In this document: positions 36,453-44,793 of the stretch, in pieces | Position numbering within the stretch: the stretch's first letter is position 1 | How the letters are laid out: every line of letters starts with the position of its first letter | Origin: Geomicrobium sediminis | GTDB taxonomy: Bacteria > Bacillota > Bacilli > Bacillales > Marinococcaceae | Assembly: GCF_016908595.1 (NCBI RefSeq) | Contig: NZ_JAFBEC010000012.1 | Coordinates: 1-64,000, forward strand | Length of the DNA stretch: 64,000 bases | Reading direction: 5' to 3' | Notes under the pieces: model-generated | Databases searched by the model: none | Seen by the model: the letters and a program-made list of their open reading frames with translations, nothing else | What the model was told of the DNA's origin: nothing | Translations under genes and position numbers: made by a program

Positions 36453-37499
36453 TTAATGGGCAATCATCTCATGGACAATTTCCTCTTCATTCATCGTTGA
36501 TGGATAATACGTTGGCCAATTCGTTACTTCATTTAATAGTTCCTCACGGTCATCCCCCCAATAGAGATGAAAATGGTGCGAGTCTGTTGGAGAAATCTCA
36601 TGATCGCTGAACTGAATGAATTGCGGCATCTCTTCGTCTCCATCGTATTTTTCAAAAATAAATCGTACCCCTCGATTACCTGCCTCGTACGTTAAAATCT
36701 CAAAACCATCGTTTCCATACTCAGCTGTATACTCTTCATCTTCTTCAAAAAAGGTAAAACGTTCTTCATCAATAACGATGCGACCAACATTCGTTTCATA
36801 ACCAACTTCATAGTATTCTTTATACTCTTCAGCAGTCATATTGCTTTCTGCTTCATTCGCTTTATGTTCAAAAACTTCATCTAACGCACCCTCTTGCAAA
36901 TAAGGGTATACAGATTGCCAATCCCCACTCCAATCTGATAATGAACGTTCTTCTACATCGTCGTTATAAAAGAAACCATCATAAATTCTTTGACTTTCTT
37001 CAACATGGGCATGACTATGATCGTGTCCGTGGTCATGATCATCTATAACAACTTCTAGTACAGAGGATTGAACATACGCTTCATGATCGTCATCAAAAAG
37101 TACTGCTTTAATTTCTTGACCGTTCACCGTAGCCTCGCCCGTATACTGGTCCGTACCATGGTCGGGTACCGTTTCCCACTCAGCATGATCATCGTCTCTC
37201 GTATACCAATGCCAATGATCGTAATTTGTATCGTCATCAAAATGCGCAATAAGTTCAACGTTGTCTCCCGTGTGATAATGATCCGCCAATCCTTCAATGT
37301 CTACTTCCTCTGGTGCATGTTGACCTGGATCTTGATGTTCATTGTGATCATGCTCATGCTCGTCGGCATCATGACTTACTTCTAGTTGTTCACTTCCATC
37401 CGATGACGTTGGCTCATGACCATTTTCTGTGGCATCACATGCGACAAATAGTGTTGACGCAGCTACCAGTGTAACGATCCTCTGTAGGTTTTTTCTCAC
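36453..37499 (-). CDS. zinT: His-rich zinc-binding lipoprotein with ZinT domain
   Basis: A 348-residue surface lipoprotein (lipobox LFVAC). After the anchor come a His/Asp-rich tract (HDADEHEHDHNEH), a domain beginning ADHYHTGDNVELIAHFD, a second His tract (DHDHGHDHSHAH), and a C-terminal ZinT/YodA domain (RIYDGFFYNDDVEERSLSDW, WQSVYPYLQEGALDEVF, FHLYWGDDREELL). It should capture zinc for an AdcA/ZnuA-type importer. The GTG at 37499 follows AAGGAG. It lies downstream of rpsN2 and a Zur box, consistent with expression during zinc starvation. Confidence 0.9.
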   Translation of the reverse strand: MRKNLQRIVTLVAASTLFVACDATENGHEPTSSDGSEQLEVSHDADEHEHDHNEHQDPGQHAPEEVDIEGLADHYHTGDNVELIAHFDDDTNYDHWHWYTRDDDHAEWETVPDHGTDQYTGEATVNGQEIKAVLFDDDHEAYVQSSVLEVVIDDHDHGHDHSHAHVEESQRIYDGFFYNDDVEERSLSDWSGDWQSVYPYLQEGALDEVFEHKANEAESNMTAEEYKEYYEVGYETNVGRIVIDEERFTFFEEDEEYTAEYGNDGFEILTYEAGNRGVRFIFEKYDGDEEMPQFIQFSDHEISPTDSHHFHLYWGDDREELLNEVTNWPTYYPSTMNEEEIVHEMIAH

Positions 37500-37574
37500 G
37501 TTATGTTCTCCTTCGTTGTATGTTTTTGACTCATATGACTTTTGCAAACAGCAATAAGTATCGGAATTAAATTA

Positions 37575-37844
37575 TTACCAACTTGCTTTTTTAACTCCTG
37601 GTAATTGACCTTTATGGGCTAATTCTCGAAAAGCTATGCGAGACATCTTATACTTTCTCATGTATCCCCTAGGGCGACCGGTTATTTCACATCGGTTCTT
37701 TAACCTCGTCGGAGAAGAATCCCTTGGCAAATTTCTCAATGCTTCATAATCTCCTTTTTCTTTGAGTTCTCTTCGACGTTCTGCATAGGCTGCAACCAGT
37801 TCTTGACGTTTACGTTCTTTTACGACTTTAGATTTTTTTGCCAA
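37575..37844 (-). CDS. rpsN2: zinc-independent ribosomal protein S14 paralogue
   Basis: An 89-residue uS14 of the C-minus type: [16 protein letters not shown] at the start, [38 protein letters not shown] and the typical end LPGVKKASW. It lacks the two CxxC pairs of the zinc-binding form, so it can replace that form when zinc is scarce. The start is TTG at 37844, 7 bases after GAGGTG; it restores the family length. A Zur box lies 23 bases upstream. Confidence 0.95.
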   Translation of the reverse strand: MAKKSKVVKERKRQELVAAYAERRRELKEKGDYEALRNLPRDSSPTRLKNRCEITGRPRGYMRKYKMSRIAFRELAHKGQLPGVKKASW

Positions 37845-37866
37845 TCTGTTTAGCACCTCTTTCTTT

Positions 37867-37885
37867 AATCGTAATGATTACGATT
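37867..37885. promoter_or_regulatory. Zur box
   Basis: AATCGTAATGATTACGATT is a palindrome containing TCGTAATNATTACGA, the Bacillus Zur operator. It lies directly upstream of rpsN2-zinT and predicts derepression when zinc is low. Confidence 0.9.
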
Positions 37886-38032
37886 TATACATTAAATAAC
37901 TTTCCCTCTCGTGTCAATTACTTTTTTTGATCAGCGAATTAAACGATAGCTAGAAATCCTTATCCAACAATCATTTGCTTACATTTTAAAAAGTGCTATG
38001 AATGATGTATAGAGAGGAAATTGAAGATATAA

Positions 38033-38070
38033 AAAAAGCCCTCATTTCAAATTTGAAATGAGGGCTTTTT
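38033..38070. terminator. perfect 38-bp palindrome, orphan bidirectional terminator
   Basis: AAAAAGCCCTCATTTCAAA and its exact complement join without a loop base, flanked by A- and T-runs. It lies between the Zur-controlled operon and the DUF418 gene, and no gene ends near it on either strand. It may insulate the two units or end a small RNA. Confidence 0.75.
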
Positions 38071-38258
38071 GTTAGTAAATGATCACTCGTATTTGTTGTT
38101 TAAGGGCATTTAAGCAAACCTAAGTTACAGAGTATTCCCCCCTTCAGTCTCAAATTCCCCCCTTTCATGACAAAACAGCTGAATCCTGTTGTACTTTCCA
38201 CGATACTTAAAACAAGTCATTCGCCAAAAGTTTACTATTTAAAGGAAGTGATGCAAGG

Positions 38259-39470
38259 ATGTCTGGACCTAAAGATTCTGGATCAACTGTAAAGCAACCG
38301 ACCCATCCTGAGCACTCGTTACAAGGAAATACAGATGGACGATTGTTAGCCCCTGACCTAGCCCGAGGATTTATGCTGCTTATTATTGCGATCGCACATG
38401 CAACGTTGTGGGTAGTCGCAACAGAAACAACACAAATCGGTCGTCCTCTTGGAGGAACACTTGTAGATGATATAACCAATTTCTTCAGTACTCTATTCGT
38501 CGTCAACCGTGGTTTGCCTTTATTTGCACTTCTGTTTGGTTATGGACTCGCAATGATGGTAAGGCGACAAACAGAAAGCGGGATGTTAGAAAGAAAATCA
38601 AAACAGTTAATAAGACGAAGAGCGTTATTTCTTATACTCTTTGGTATCATACATGCTGTATTTATTGGCGGAATTGATATTCTCTTCGTCTACGGGATTT
38701 CAACCTTCCTTATTGGGTGGATCTTGTTTAAGAAAGATAAAGTTCTTACCTATGCATTGGTCTATATGAGTTTGTTTTTTGTGATCGTTTTGCCTATTAT
38801 ATGGGTGATATTCTCTGTGATTACAGATATCGCTAATGTAGAAACACCAAGTCGTGGAAGCTTAACGCCAGGGAATTATGTGGAAGCATTATTCTATAAC
38901 GTAATTAATTTACCGATCGGTATGCTCGGACAGCTTGTTATGTACCCCATGCTATTAACTCTTTTGATTGGCGTCTGGGCAGGGCGTAGAAACTTACTGG
39001 ATGCGAAACTGCATCGCAATTGGTTGAAGGGTATGGCTATAATCGGAACAACCGTGTTGATTGTTGGTGCCTTGCCTTTAGCATTGATTAGTGTTGGTAT
39101 GTGGATCACAACCCCTCAAATGGAAGGATTCATGACCTTCTTGCAAATCATATCAGGAATCGCAGGCGGATTAGGTTATATGGGAATATTTGGGCTGATC
39201 GGATCGTCTGTAAAGCAAGCAGGTCTAATCACACGATCCCTCCAAGCGTTAGGACGCCGCTCATTGACCTTTTATGTTTTCAATGAAACATTGTTAGTCA
39301 TCTTATTATCTCCAGTTGTTCTTGGCCTAGGAGCATCAACACACAGTACTGGTGCTTTACTAATCGCACTGTTCGTCTGGCTATTAAGTTTAGTCATAGC
39401 GGCGATAATGGCAGAAAAAAGAATACCTGGTCCATTAGATTCTCTTATGCGCAAGCTTGTATATAAATAG
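38259..39470 (+). CDS. DUF418 (YeiB-like) membrane protein
   Basis: A 403-residue protein with about ten helices. RLLAPDLARGFMLLIIAIAH at the start, NRGLPLFALLFGYGLAMM, RRALFLILFGIIHAVFIGGIDIL and the C-terminal LQALGRRSLTFYVFNETLLV are typical of DUF418/DUF1624 proteins. Function is unknown; the family has acyltransferase-3-like topology. ATG at 38259 follows AAGGAAGTG at long spacing. Last host gene before the element. Confidence 0.88.
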   Translation: MSGPKDSGSTVKQPTHPEHSLQGNTDGRLLAPDLARGFMLLIIAIAHATLWVVATETTQIGRPLGGTLVDDITNFFSTLFVVNRGLPLFALLFGYGLAMMVRRQTESGMLERKSKQLIRRRALFLILFGIIHAVFIGGIDILFVYGISTFLIGWILFKKDKVLTYALVYMSLFFVIVLPIIWVIFSVITDIANVETPSRGSLTPGNYVEALFYNVINLPIGMLGQLVMYPMLLTLLIGVWAGRRNLLDAKLHRNWLKGMAIIGTTVLIVGALPLALISVGMWITTPQMEGFMTFLQIISGIAGGLGYMGIFGLIGSSVKQAGLITRSLQALGRRSLTFYVFNETLLVILLSPVVLGLGASTHSTGALLIALFVWLLSLVIAAIMAEKRIPGPLDSLMRKLVYK

Positions 39471-39474
39471 TGTG

Positions 39475-39515
39475 CAAAAGCGTGTTTCTTCATTTTCCGA
39501 AGAGCCACGCTTTTG
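39475..39515 (+). terminator. hairpin after the DUF418 gene
   Basis: CAAAAGCGTG (39475-39484) pairs with CACGCTTTTG (39506-39515). It begins 5 bases after the stop. The tail is not T-rich, so termination may be Rho-independent only in part. Confidence 0.65.
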
Positions 39516-39603
39516 AAGATCGATGCTTATCTCACCTAAGTCAGCGACTTCAATTCCCTATTTCACTACTTCTAAAATATGCTCTTAAGTAAGTTGGTGA
39601 ATT

Positions 39604-39673
39604 AAAAAAATCTTCATTTCCACTTGGAAATGAAGACACAAAAAAATACCACCCGCTCAATTGCGTTGGTATT
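39604..39673 (-). terminator. two tandem terminators downstream of the tRNA-Leu fragment
   Basis: On the minus strand an imperfect hairpin ATACCAACGC...GGTAT (39646-39672) and then a perfect 11-bp hairpin (39611-39636) are each followed by seven T residues. They lie just after the 3' half of tRNA-Leu and look like the native tRNA terminator, retained on the chromosomal side of the attachment site. Confidence 0.75.
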
Positions 39674-39687
39674 ACTGAGGTTTTATA

Positions 39688-39744
39688 TGGTGCGGTTGAG
39701 TGGACTTGAACCACCACGGGATTTAACTCCCACTAGGCCCTCAA
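39688..39744 (-). other. 3' half of tRNA-Leu (GAG): attachment site at the end of the integrated element
   Basis: The minus strand reads TTGAGGGCCTAGTGGG, the variable-arm remainder, a complete T arm (GGTGGTTCAAGTCCACT), acceptor strand, discriminator A and CCA. Identity to tRNA-Leu(GAG) starts exactly at the anticodon loop; the 5' half is absent and replaced by unrelated sequence. ICEBs1 integrates in the 3' end of a tRNA-Leu gene and leaves such a copy at the distal end. The conjugation genes begin inward of it in the same direction. Confidence 0.88.
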
Positions 39745-39843
39745 TATTGAGAATACACATTCTCTGATGCAAAACCTTAATATAGAAGCATTTCAGTTTG
39801 CTGATTCCATATTTTTTGATGAGTTACTACGCTTTTTGGTGAA

Positions 39844-40247
39844 TTAATGGTTAATAATACGGGCGAACATTAATGATTCTATAAACATTAATGTTCGCTT
39901 TTTCATTATAACTGCGTAGTGTCCAGCTTCCCCAGCATATGGATTACTTTCTTTATATAGAATCTTTTCACCATTGCTGATAACTTTTTCAGTAATTTTA
40001 TCCACCTGTTCAGCGGGATGCTGCATGAAATGCTAGATGATTTAATCCTGATCGCTTCTTATGATATGAAACATCGAGATACTTTTCTTCCGTTTTTACA
40101 AAACCAATTATACGTATCTTCAAGCTTCCAACTTTGACCTTGATCCCACTTTTGAAAAGGTATATAGCCAATCTATTCCAAAAACCATCCCCAAAATAGA
40201 ATCGATTTACTTAATTCAGATACATATATATCAATGTGATGAATCAG
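39844..40247 (-). pseudogene. broken VOC-family (glyoxalase-fold) gene
   Basis: Fragments in different frames line up as one VOC protein: LIHHIDIYVSELSKSILFWG (start near 40247), then after an in-frame TAG the phrase IGYIPFQKWDQGQSWKLEDT, then EEKYLDVSYHKKRSGLNHLA, and finally VDKITEKVISNGEKILYKES with NPYAGEAGHYAV. At least one stop and two frameshifts separate them. An inverted repeat GCGAACATTAATG (39863-39898 region) lies at its 3' end and would terminate plus-strand transcription. It sits between the attachment site and the PHP-ATPase gene. Confidence 0.8.
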
Positions 40248-40483
40248 TCCTTGTTTCAATAGAAGTACCCCTGTGTACTGTTTTTTTACCTTTATGCTCA
40301 ATGATGGCTTCCAATTGTGGTTACGACATACTAATCGTTTGGATCCTATCATCAAAGGATTGTAAAAAGGCGATTGCAGATTTGTCGTTTGGAACGACCA
40401 AGCAGCAGGAACTACAAATTTGGAAAGCTTATAAATGAACTAAATAACAAGTCACCTTAGAACGATCGTGTAACTTAGGGATT

Positions 40484-43036
40484 TTACTTGATTTTCAATT
40501 GTTTTACGAATAATGAATAAGTGTCCACCTTATGACTAAACGATTCTATGCCACCTTCTAAACAGTTAATAATGGACTTCGCCACTATAGGATCAGATGG
40601 ATACCCTTTCGTCTCTATCCAGCCATTGCTATTATCTGATTCCATAACAATAACTTGCTCAGTATCAGCATTAGTAACAATAGTAGAATTATGTGTAACA
40701 ACAATAACTTGTCGCGCATTTTTTATTTCTTTTAGGCTTTCAACTAAGTTTTTGTAAATATATTGGTTATCTAGATTGTCCTCGGGCTGATCTATAATAA
40801 GTGGAGTACTATCATTTACATGATACCCATACTTAAATACAAATGACAAAATTGAGACTACCTTTTGTCCAAGTGACATATTTGTAATATATTTCATGTC
40901 TGCGCCTACCGTTTGATTTAATTCTTTGGAGTTAATATTAAATTTTATTGTAAATTCATCGATAATTTCAAACCAGTTGATTAAGGTCTTTTCTATAATC
41001 TCTCTTTTAGAAGTCAGTACATTATACATTTGCTCATAGACATCTTTATAGTTATTCTTATCAATTACTTTTAATCCCTTATGTACATCTTTATAGCTTG
41101 TAGGTTGGTTTATTATCATATCTTCAATTTTCAAAAGGCCGTTTATTGTCGTGTACTTCTTATTAAATAGCAGCTTTAGAAATCGTGAAATACCAAAACG
41201 ACTTTCAAATAACTTAATGTATCTGGCAATATCATTCCACGTAAGTAATGTATTAATAACTGAATCGTCACCACTCACATAGTCTAGCAATTCTCGTAAG
41301 TAATATTCATTGTGCTCTAATTTAGGAGAATAAACTATTTCTATCTGTTTATCATATTTTCTATTAAAGTCACTTATTAACTCACCAATTTCATTTTTGC
41401 GCTCACTAACCGCATCTTCCATTTTATTTATATTCTCACGGATAAACTTATTAAAACTTCTTTTAGGTACAGATTGTAACCTTCTAATATAATATGAGAA
41501 TTGGTCACCTTCTAGCCCTTGCAAAATGACATCTTTGATAAAATTATCTACCTGATCATTATTAATCTTATTAATGATGTTGTTTATGTTGTACGTTCTA
41601 CTATAAACTTTAGATAAAATATTACTTTTAACCTCATTTGTGCATTTTTTGTATGCTCCATCTTCATGTTTATATAGGTTATTCCAGTGACTCGATAACA
41701 ATATTTTATTCTCTGAAACCTGCGTATAAGAGCCGTCAATGAATACATCATCAATAAAATATTCATCACTTAAATTCTTAGTTTGCGGAATAAATTCTAG
41801 AATATATTGATCGCTTTCACAGCAAAATAATATAAAAACCTTTTCATGTTCAGCAAGGAACTCCAAGTTTTGTAACCTGTCAATTTCATTAGTCAATGCG
41901 ACCTGAATTATCTTTAGTATTGTACTTTTACCTGTTCCACGCCCACCGATAATACAATTTAAATCTCTTGAAAAATCTACAACCAAGTCGCCTTGCTTAT
42001 CCTGAGTGTCTTTTAAAAACCCTTTATCTCCTGGCCGTACACACATTCCCTTTATAAATACTTCAGATTTATTTGGTCTATTCTTATAGATATTAATTGA
42101 GTGATTACGAAATGCTTTTTTTAAAGATGCAAAGTTAACTTTACTAAATTTTACCCAGGCGTTTTGAGTCCCTAATTTTGATATACAGTGGGCATCGCTC
42201 TCATAAATAATACCCAACTTCCGCGCAATATCTTTGTTAAAAGAACTAATTCGATCTCGAACCTTTTGTTCACTTTCTAAATTTGTTAAACCTATTACAT
42301 TCATAAGCCCAGAACTGAACAAAGTTTTATTATATACTCCGCTGCCTAAAAAATTACTTGTATTTAAATGCGCCAAATAAGCAAGACCATCAATCCTATT
42401 AATCTCTTCAATTAGTACTTGACTCGTTAAATACGTGCCCTCCTTCTCGTTGATTATAATCTCATCTAAAAAGCGTTGTACCAATTCATATTTATTATCT
42501 TCAAAGATTCCAATCAGATGATTTTGTTCAGAACATGAGATTTCTACCCCTAAAAAAAGATGTACATAGTTTTTACCTCTACTCTTACCTTTTTCACGAA
42601 AATATTGCTCTAATGAACACCTAAGTTTTCGAAATCCACCTACTGTATTATGGTCAGTAATTATAGCGACTTCTACACCACTTTCGTACAGTTTATGAGC
42701 AATTAACATGAAAGAAAGGTACTCTTTAAAAGAGATAAAAGGCTTTCCTTCCTTCTTAAGATCTTTGAAATATTCCTCGCTTTCATAGAATGATAAATTC
42801 TCTTTTAGAACATCAGCTGCTTCTTCACTTATATAATTAATCTCAAGTGCATAATCAATGATATCAATCGTACTTAACTCCGTATAAAGCTTTCCAGGTA
42901 TTAGACTATAATCATGAGAGGCTGGAGTATGAAAATGAAACTCACATTTCTTTAAGGTTCCATAACTACGCCTTTTACCATCTATTTTTCTTGCGACATT
43001 ATCTAAGTAACGAAGATCGGTACTGGCAATTTTCAA
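40484..43036 (-). CDS. PHP-domain/ABC-type ATPase protein (TrlF-like), candidate defence gene
   Basis: An 850-residue protein. Residues 30-285 form a PHP phosphoesterase domain with metal ligands in FHFHTP (34-36), IITDHNT (127-130), LGVEISCSEQNH, YLAHLN and ESDAHC. Residues 355-850 are an SMC/RecF-like ATPase: Walker A GGRGTGKST (364-372), signature MSLGQK (about 718), Walker B LIIDQPEDN (about 749) and H-loop VVTHNS, with a helical insert between. This architecture suggests a nuclease gated by an ATPase sensor, as in several phage-defence proteins; the TrlF family name is from memory. AT-rich upstream region, single gene. Confidence 0.85.
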   Translation of the reverse strand: MKIASTDLRYLDNVARKIDGKRRSYGTLKKCEFHFHTPASHDYSLIPGKLYTELSTIDIIDYALEINYISEEAADVLKENLSFYESEEYFKDLKKEGKPFISFKEYLSFMLIAHKLYESGVEVAIITDHNTVGGFRKLRCSLEQYFREKGKSRGKNYVHLFLGVEISCSEQNHLIGIFEDNKYELVQRFLDEIIINEKEGTYLTSQVLIEEINRIDGLAYLAHLNTSNFLGSGVYNKTLFSSGLMNVIGLTNLESEQKVRDRISSFNKDIARKLGIIYESDAHCISKLGTQNAWVKFSKVNFASLKKAFRNHSINIYKNRPNKSEVFIKGMCVRPGDKGFLKDTQDKQGDLVVDFSRDLNCIIGGRGTGKSTILKIIQVALTNEIDRLQNLEFLAEHEKVFILFCCESDQYILEFIPQTKNLSDEYFIDDVFIDGSYTQVSENKILLSSHWNNLYKHEDGAYKKCTNEVKSNILSKVYSRTYNINNIINKINNDQVDNFIKDVILQGLEGDQFSYYIRRLQSVPKRSFNKFIRENINKMEDAVSERKNEIGELISDFNRKYDKQIEIVYSPKLEHNEYYLRELLDYVSGDDSVINTLLTWNDIARYIKLFESRFGISRFLKLLFNKKYTTINGLLKIEDMIINQPTSYKDVHKGLKVIDKNNYKDVYEQMYNVLTSKREIIEKTLINWFEIIDEFTIKFNINSKELNQTVGADMKYITNMSLGQKVVSILSFVFKYGYHVNDSTPLIIDQPEDNLDNQYIYKNLVESLKEIKNARQVIVVTHNSTIVTNADTEQVIVMESDNSNGWIETKGYPSDPIVAKSIINCLEGGIESFSHKVDTYSLFVKQLKIK

Positions 43037-43417
43037 CTACAATCCCCCACTTTTTACTGATATTTAGTATATAAGTATTGAGAACTATATTATGTTTCCA
43101 TCTTAGCATTTACTTCCGTATAGGTAATGCAAAACTTATCATACATTAGTCAGATTTAGATTACTTTCTATACTATTTTAGCTAGCTAATTCCGATATCG
43201 CACTATTCAAGAACTCTTTCGTTTCCTGTTATATAAGAGCACCCCTTACCTTTTAAAGAATATTTTTATATTAGGAGTACTTATAATTTAATAAATAATA
43301 ACTCAAATACTATATAACCAGTTTGTATAATTAAACATCAGGTATAAGTTATTAATGTCAATGACGTACCCTTGCTAAAGATAAAAGCACTATTGTTGAA
43401 AAAGTGGAGGAACTACA
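43037..43417. other. AT-rich intergenic stretch
   Basis: About 380 bases upstream of the PHP-ATPase gene on the minus strand and of a truncated gene on the plus strand. Strongly AT-rich, likely holding both promoters; no conserved element is recognised. Confidence 0.4.
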
Positions 43418-43546
43418 ATGAGTCAAGAAATGGAAACCATATACAATAAACATATTGCAGATGAAAAATTACAGCAAGGTACTAAATATGAAAGACTTGC
43501 AACAACTGTAGTGTTTAAGATTTTAAACACTTGTTGTAATTCATGA
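43418..43546 (+). pseudogene. truncated gene, N-terminal fragment (42 codons)
   Basis: ATG at 43418 after a good GTGGAGG site opens a frame beginning MSQEMETIYNKHIADEKLQQ and continuing GTKYERLATTVVFKILN before a stop at 43546. The charged N-terminus looks like the start of a longer nuclease-type protein (a guess from the KYERLA...VFKIL pattern), while the end (TCCNS) does not. Downstream sequence keeps no long frame. It may be the remnant of a gene lost by deletion beside the PHP-ATPase. Confidence 0.5.
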
Positions 43547-43756
43547 TTTAACACTACGGGGTGACGGAACCAGCCAGTTTTTTTAGGAGTTAACCCCCTC
43601 ACTTTTAACTAACCTACCCCTTTAGTTTAATAAGATTTATATTCAATTAAATGACAGACCCAATAAAGGCGCAATCCCCTGTTATTAAAGGATCACGCCC
43701 GATCGTTGAAGACCGTTTCTAAAATACTTGTGCCACGTATGAAATTTATAATATTA
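43547..43756 (-). terminator. degenerate stretch with a hairpin after the SCO1 gene
   Basis: No gene is seen. At about 43656-43692 GGCGCAATCC and GGATCACGCC pair around a 13-base loop, with TTTATT following on the minus strand, so this is the probable terminator of the SCO1 operon. The surrounding sequence (CGATCGTTGAAGAC) resembles ends often seen near resistance elements, but no inverted terminal repeat is demonstrated. Confidence 0.5.
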
Positions 43757-44347
43757 TTATAAGCCAATTTGTTCTAAGTCTGATATGACCTCATCAATCG
43801 GTGTGTTCAAACCATCATAAAGTCTGATAATCTCCTGTTCATCATTAATAAGAAAAAAATTCACACCATGAATAATATCATTCCCTTTGGGATCGTCACG
43901 CATCTCTTGTCTAAAACTTCCTTCCGATAATTGACGAATATCTTCATCATTGTATCCTGTAAGGAATGTCCAGTTTTCCTCGCTCGCTCCGTAACGCTCA
44001 GCGTAGTCTCTAAGAACCTCTGGACTATCGTTTGTGGGGTCGACCGTAAAAGACACAAATTCTACATCTAAACTTTCGTTATTCACAGCGTCTTGAAGGG
44101 CAGCCATATTGGGTGTCATTGTATTACAAACAGTGGGACATTGCGTAAATATAAAATTTGCAAGCCAATAATCGTCTTTAACATCATTTAACCCAAAACC
44201 TTCTTCATATTGATTCGTAAATTCAAATTCCTCGACTTCCCATCCAGCTTCGCTTACATCAGTAATGCCCTCAACATCTTCTATATTCGCTTCATTTTGA
44301 CATGATGCTAGGAATAGAAAAAGAGTTAATACAATAAATCGCTTCAT
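43757..44347 (-). CDS. SCO1/SenC-family lipoprotein
   Basis: A 196-residue thioredoxin-fold protein at the outer face of the membrane (lipobox LASC). The copper-binding motif is in FTQCPTVCNTMTPNMAAL (CxxxC) with the third ligand His in IIHGVNFFLIND. SCO proteins deliver copper to or reduce the CuA site of cytochrome oxidase. Here it is cargo on a mobile element next to a YtkA-like lipoprotein, so a role in copper handling or redox protection is likely. ATG follows AGGAGAG. Confidence 0.92.
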   Translation of the reverse strand: MKRFIVLTLFLFLASCQNEANIEDVEGITDVSEAGWEVEEFEFTNQYEEGFGLNDVKDDYWLANFIFTQCPTVCNTMTPNMAALQDAVNNESLDVEFVSFTVDPTNDSPEVLRDYAERYGASEENWTFLTGYNDEDIRQLSEGSFRQEMRDDPKGNDIIHGVNFFLINDEQEIIRLYDGLNTPIDEVISDLEQIGL

Positions 44348-44372
44348 AGATGTCTCTCCTTAAAAACATACA

Positions 44373-44762
44373 TTACGGGTGTACTTTAATTGTTTCAACG
44401 GGCATGATGTGCATCCCTCGCGCAGTTACATGCGACTGAACTTCATAAATACCATCTTCTTCAAAAGAATGTGATATGGAATAAATGCCATCACCTTGAT
44501 GTTCGGCCTCTATAAAAATTCCTTCCTCTGTATCGGCTACTCTAATCTCAAATTCCACTTCATGTGCATCATCAACCGGTTCTCCACCTTGAGTAACTTC
44601 TGTTTCAACTTCTACACTTTCATCGACTTGAGCTTCAGGCTCTAGAAAGATAGCAACTTCAAGAGGTTCAGAAGATAGTTCTCCAAGCTCATCTTGTTCT
44701 TCTTCAGCCGAACATCCAAAAAGTAGAATAATACTTAACGTCGGTATAACGATTTTTTTCAA
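44373..44762 (-). CDS. YtkA-like lipoprotein
   Basis: A 129-residue lipoprotein (lipobox LFGC). The mature part is one beta-sandwich with EVAIFLEPEAQVDESVEVET, VDDAHEVEFEIRVAD and GDGIYSISHSFEEDGIYEVQ, ending in ITARGMHIMP-like sequence with TARGMHIMPVE, where His and Met could bind copper. The start is TTG at 44762, after GGGGGAG; longer frames upstream overlap the flavoprotein gene. It pairs with SCO1 downstream. Confidence 0.82.
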   Translation of the reverse strand: MKKIVIPTLSIILLFGCSAEEEQDELGELSSEPLEVAIFLEPEAQVDESVEVETEVTQGGEPVDDAHEVEFEIRVADTEEGIFIEAEHQGDGIYSISHSFEEDGIYEVQSHVTARGMHIMPVETIKVHP

Positions 44763-44793
44763 GTAAACTCCCCCAAAAAGTAAATTAGAATGG

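Noticed and set aside
43640-43700. Possible insertion-sequence end near the SCO1 terminator
   Set aside because: No matching inverted repeat, target duplication or transposase is visible; a terminator hairpin explains the pairing.
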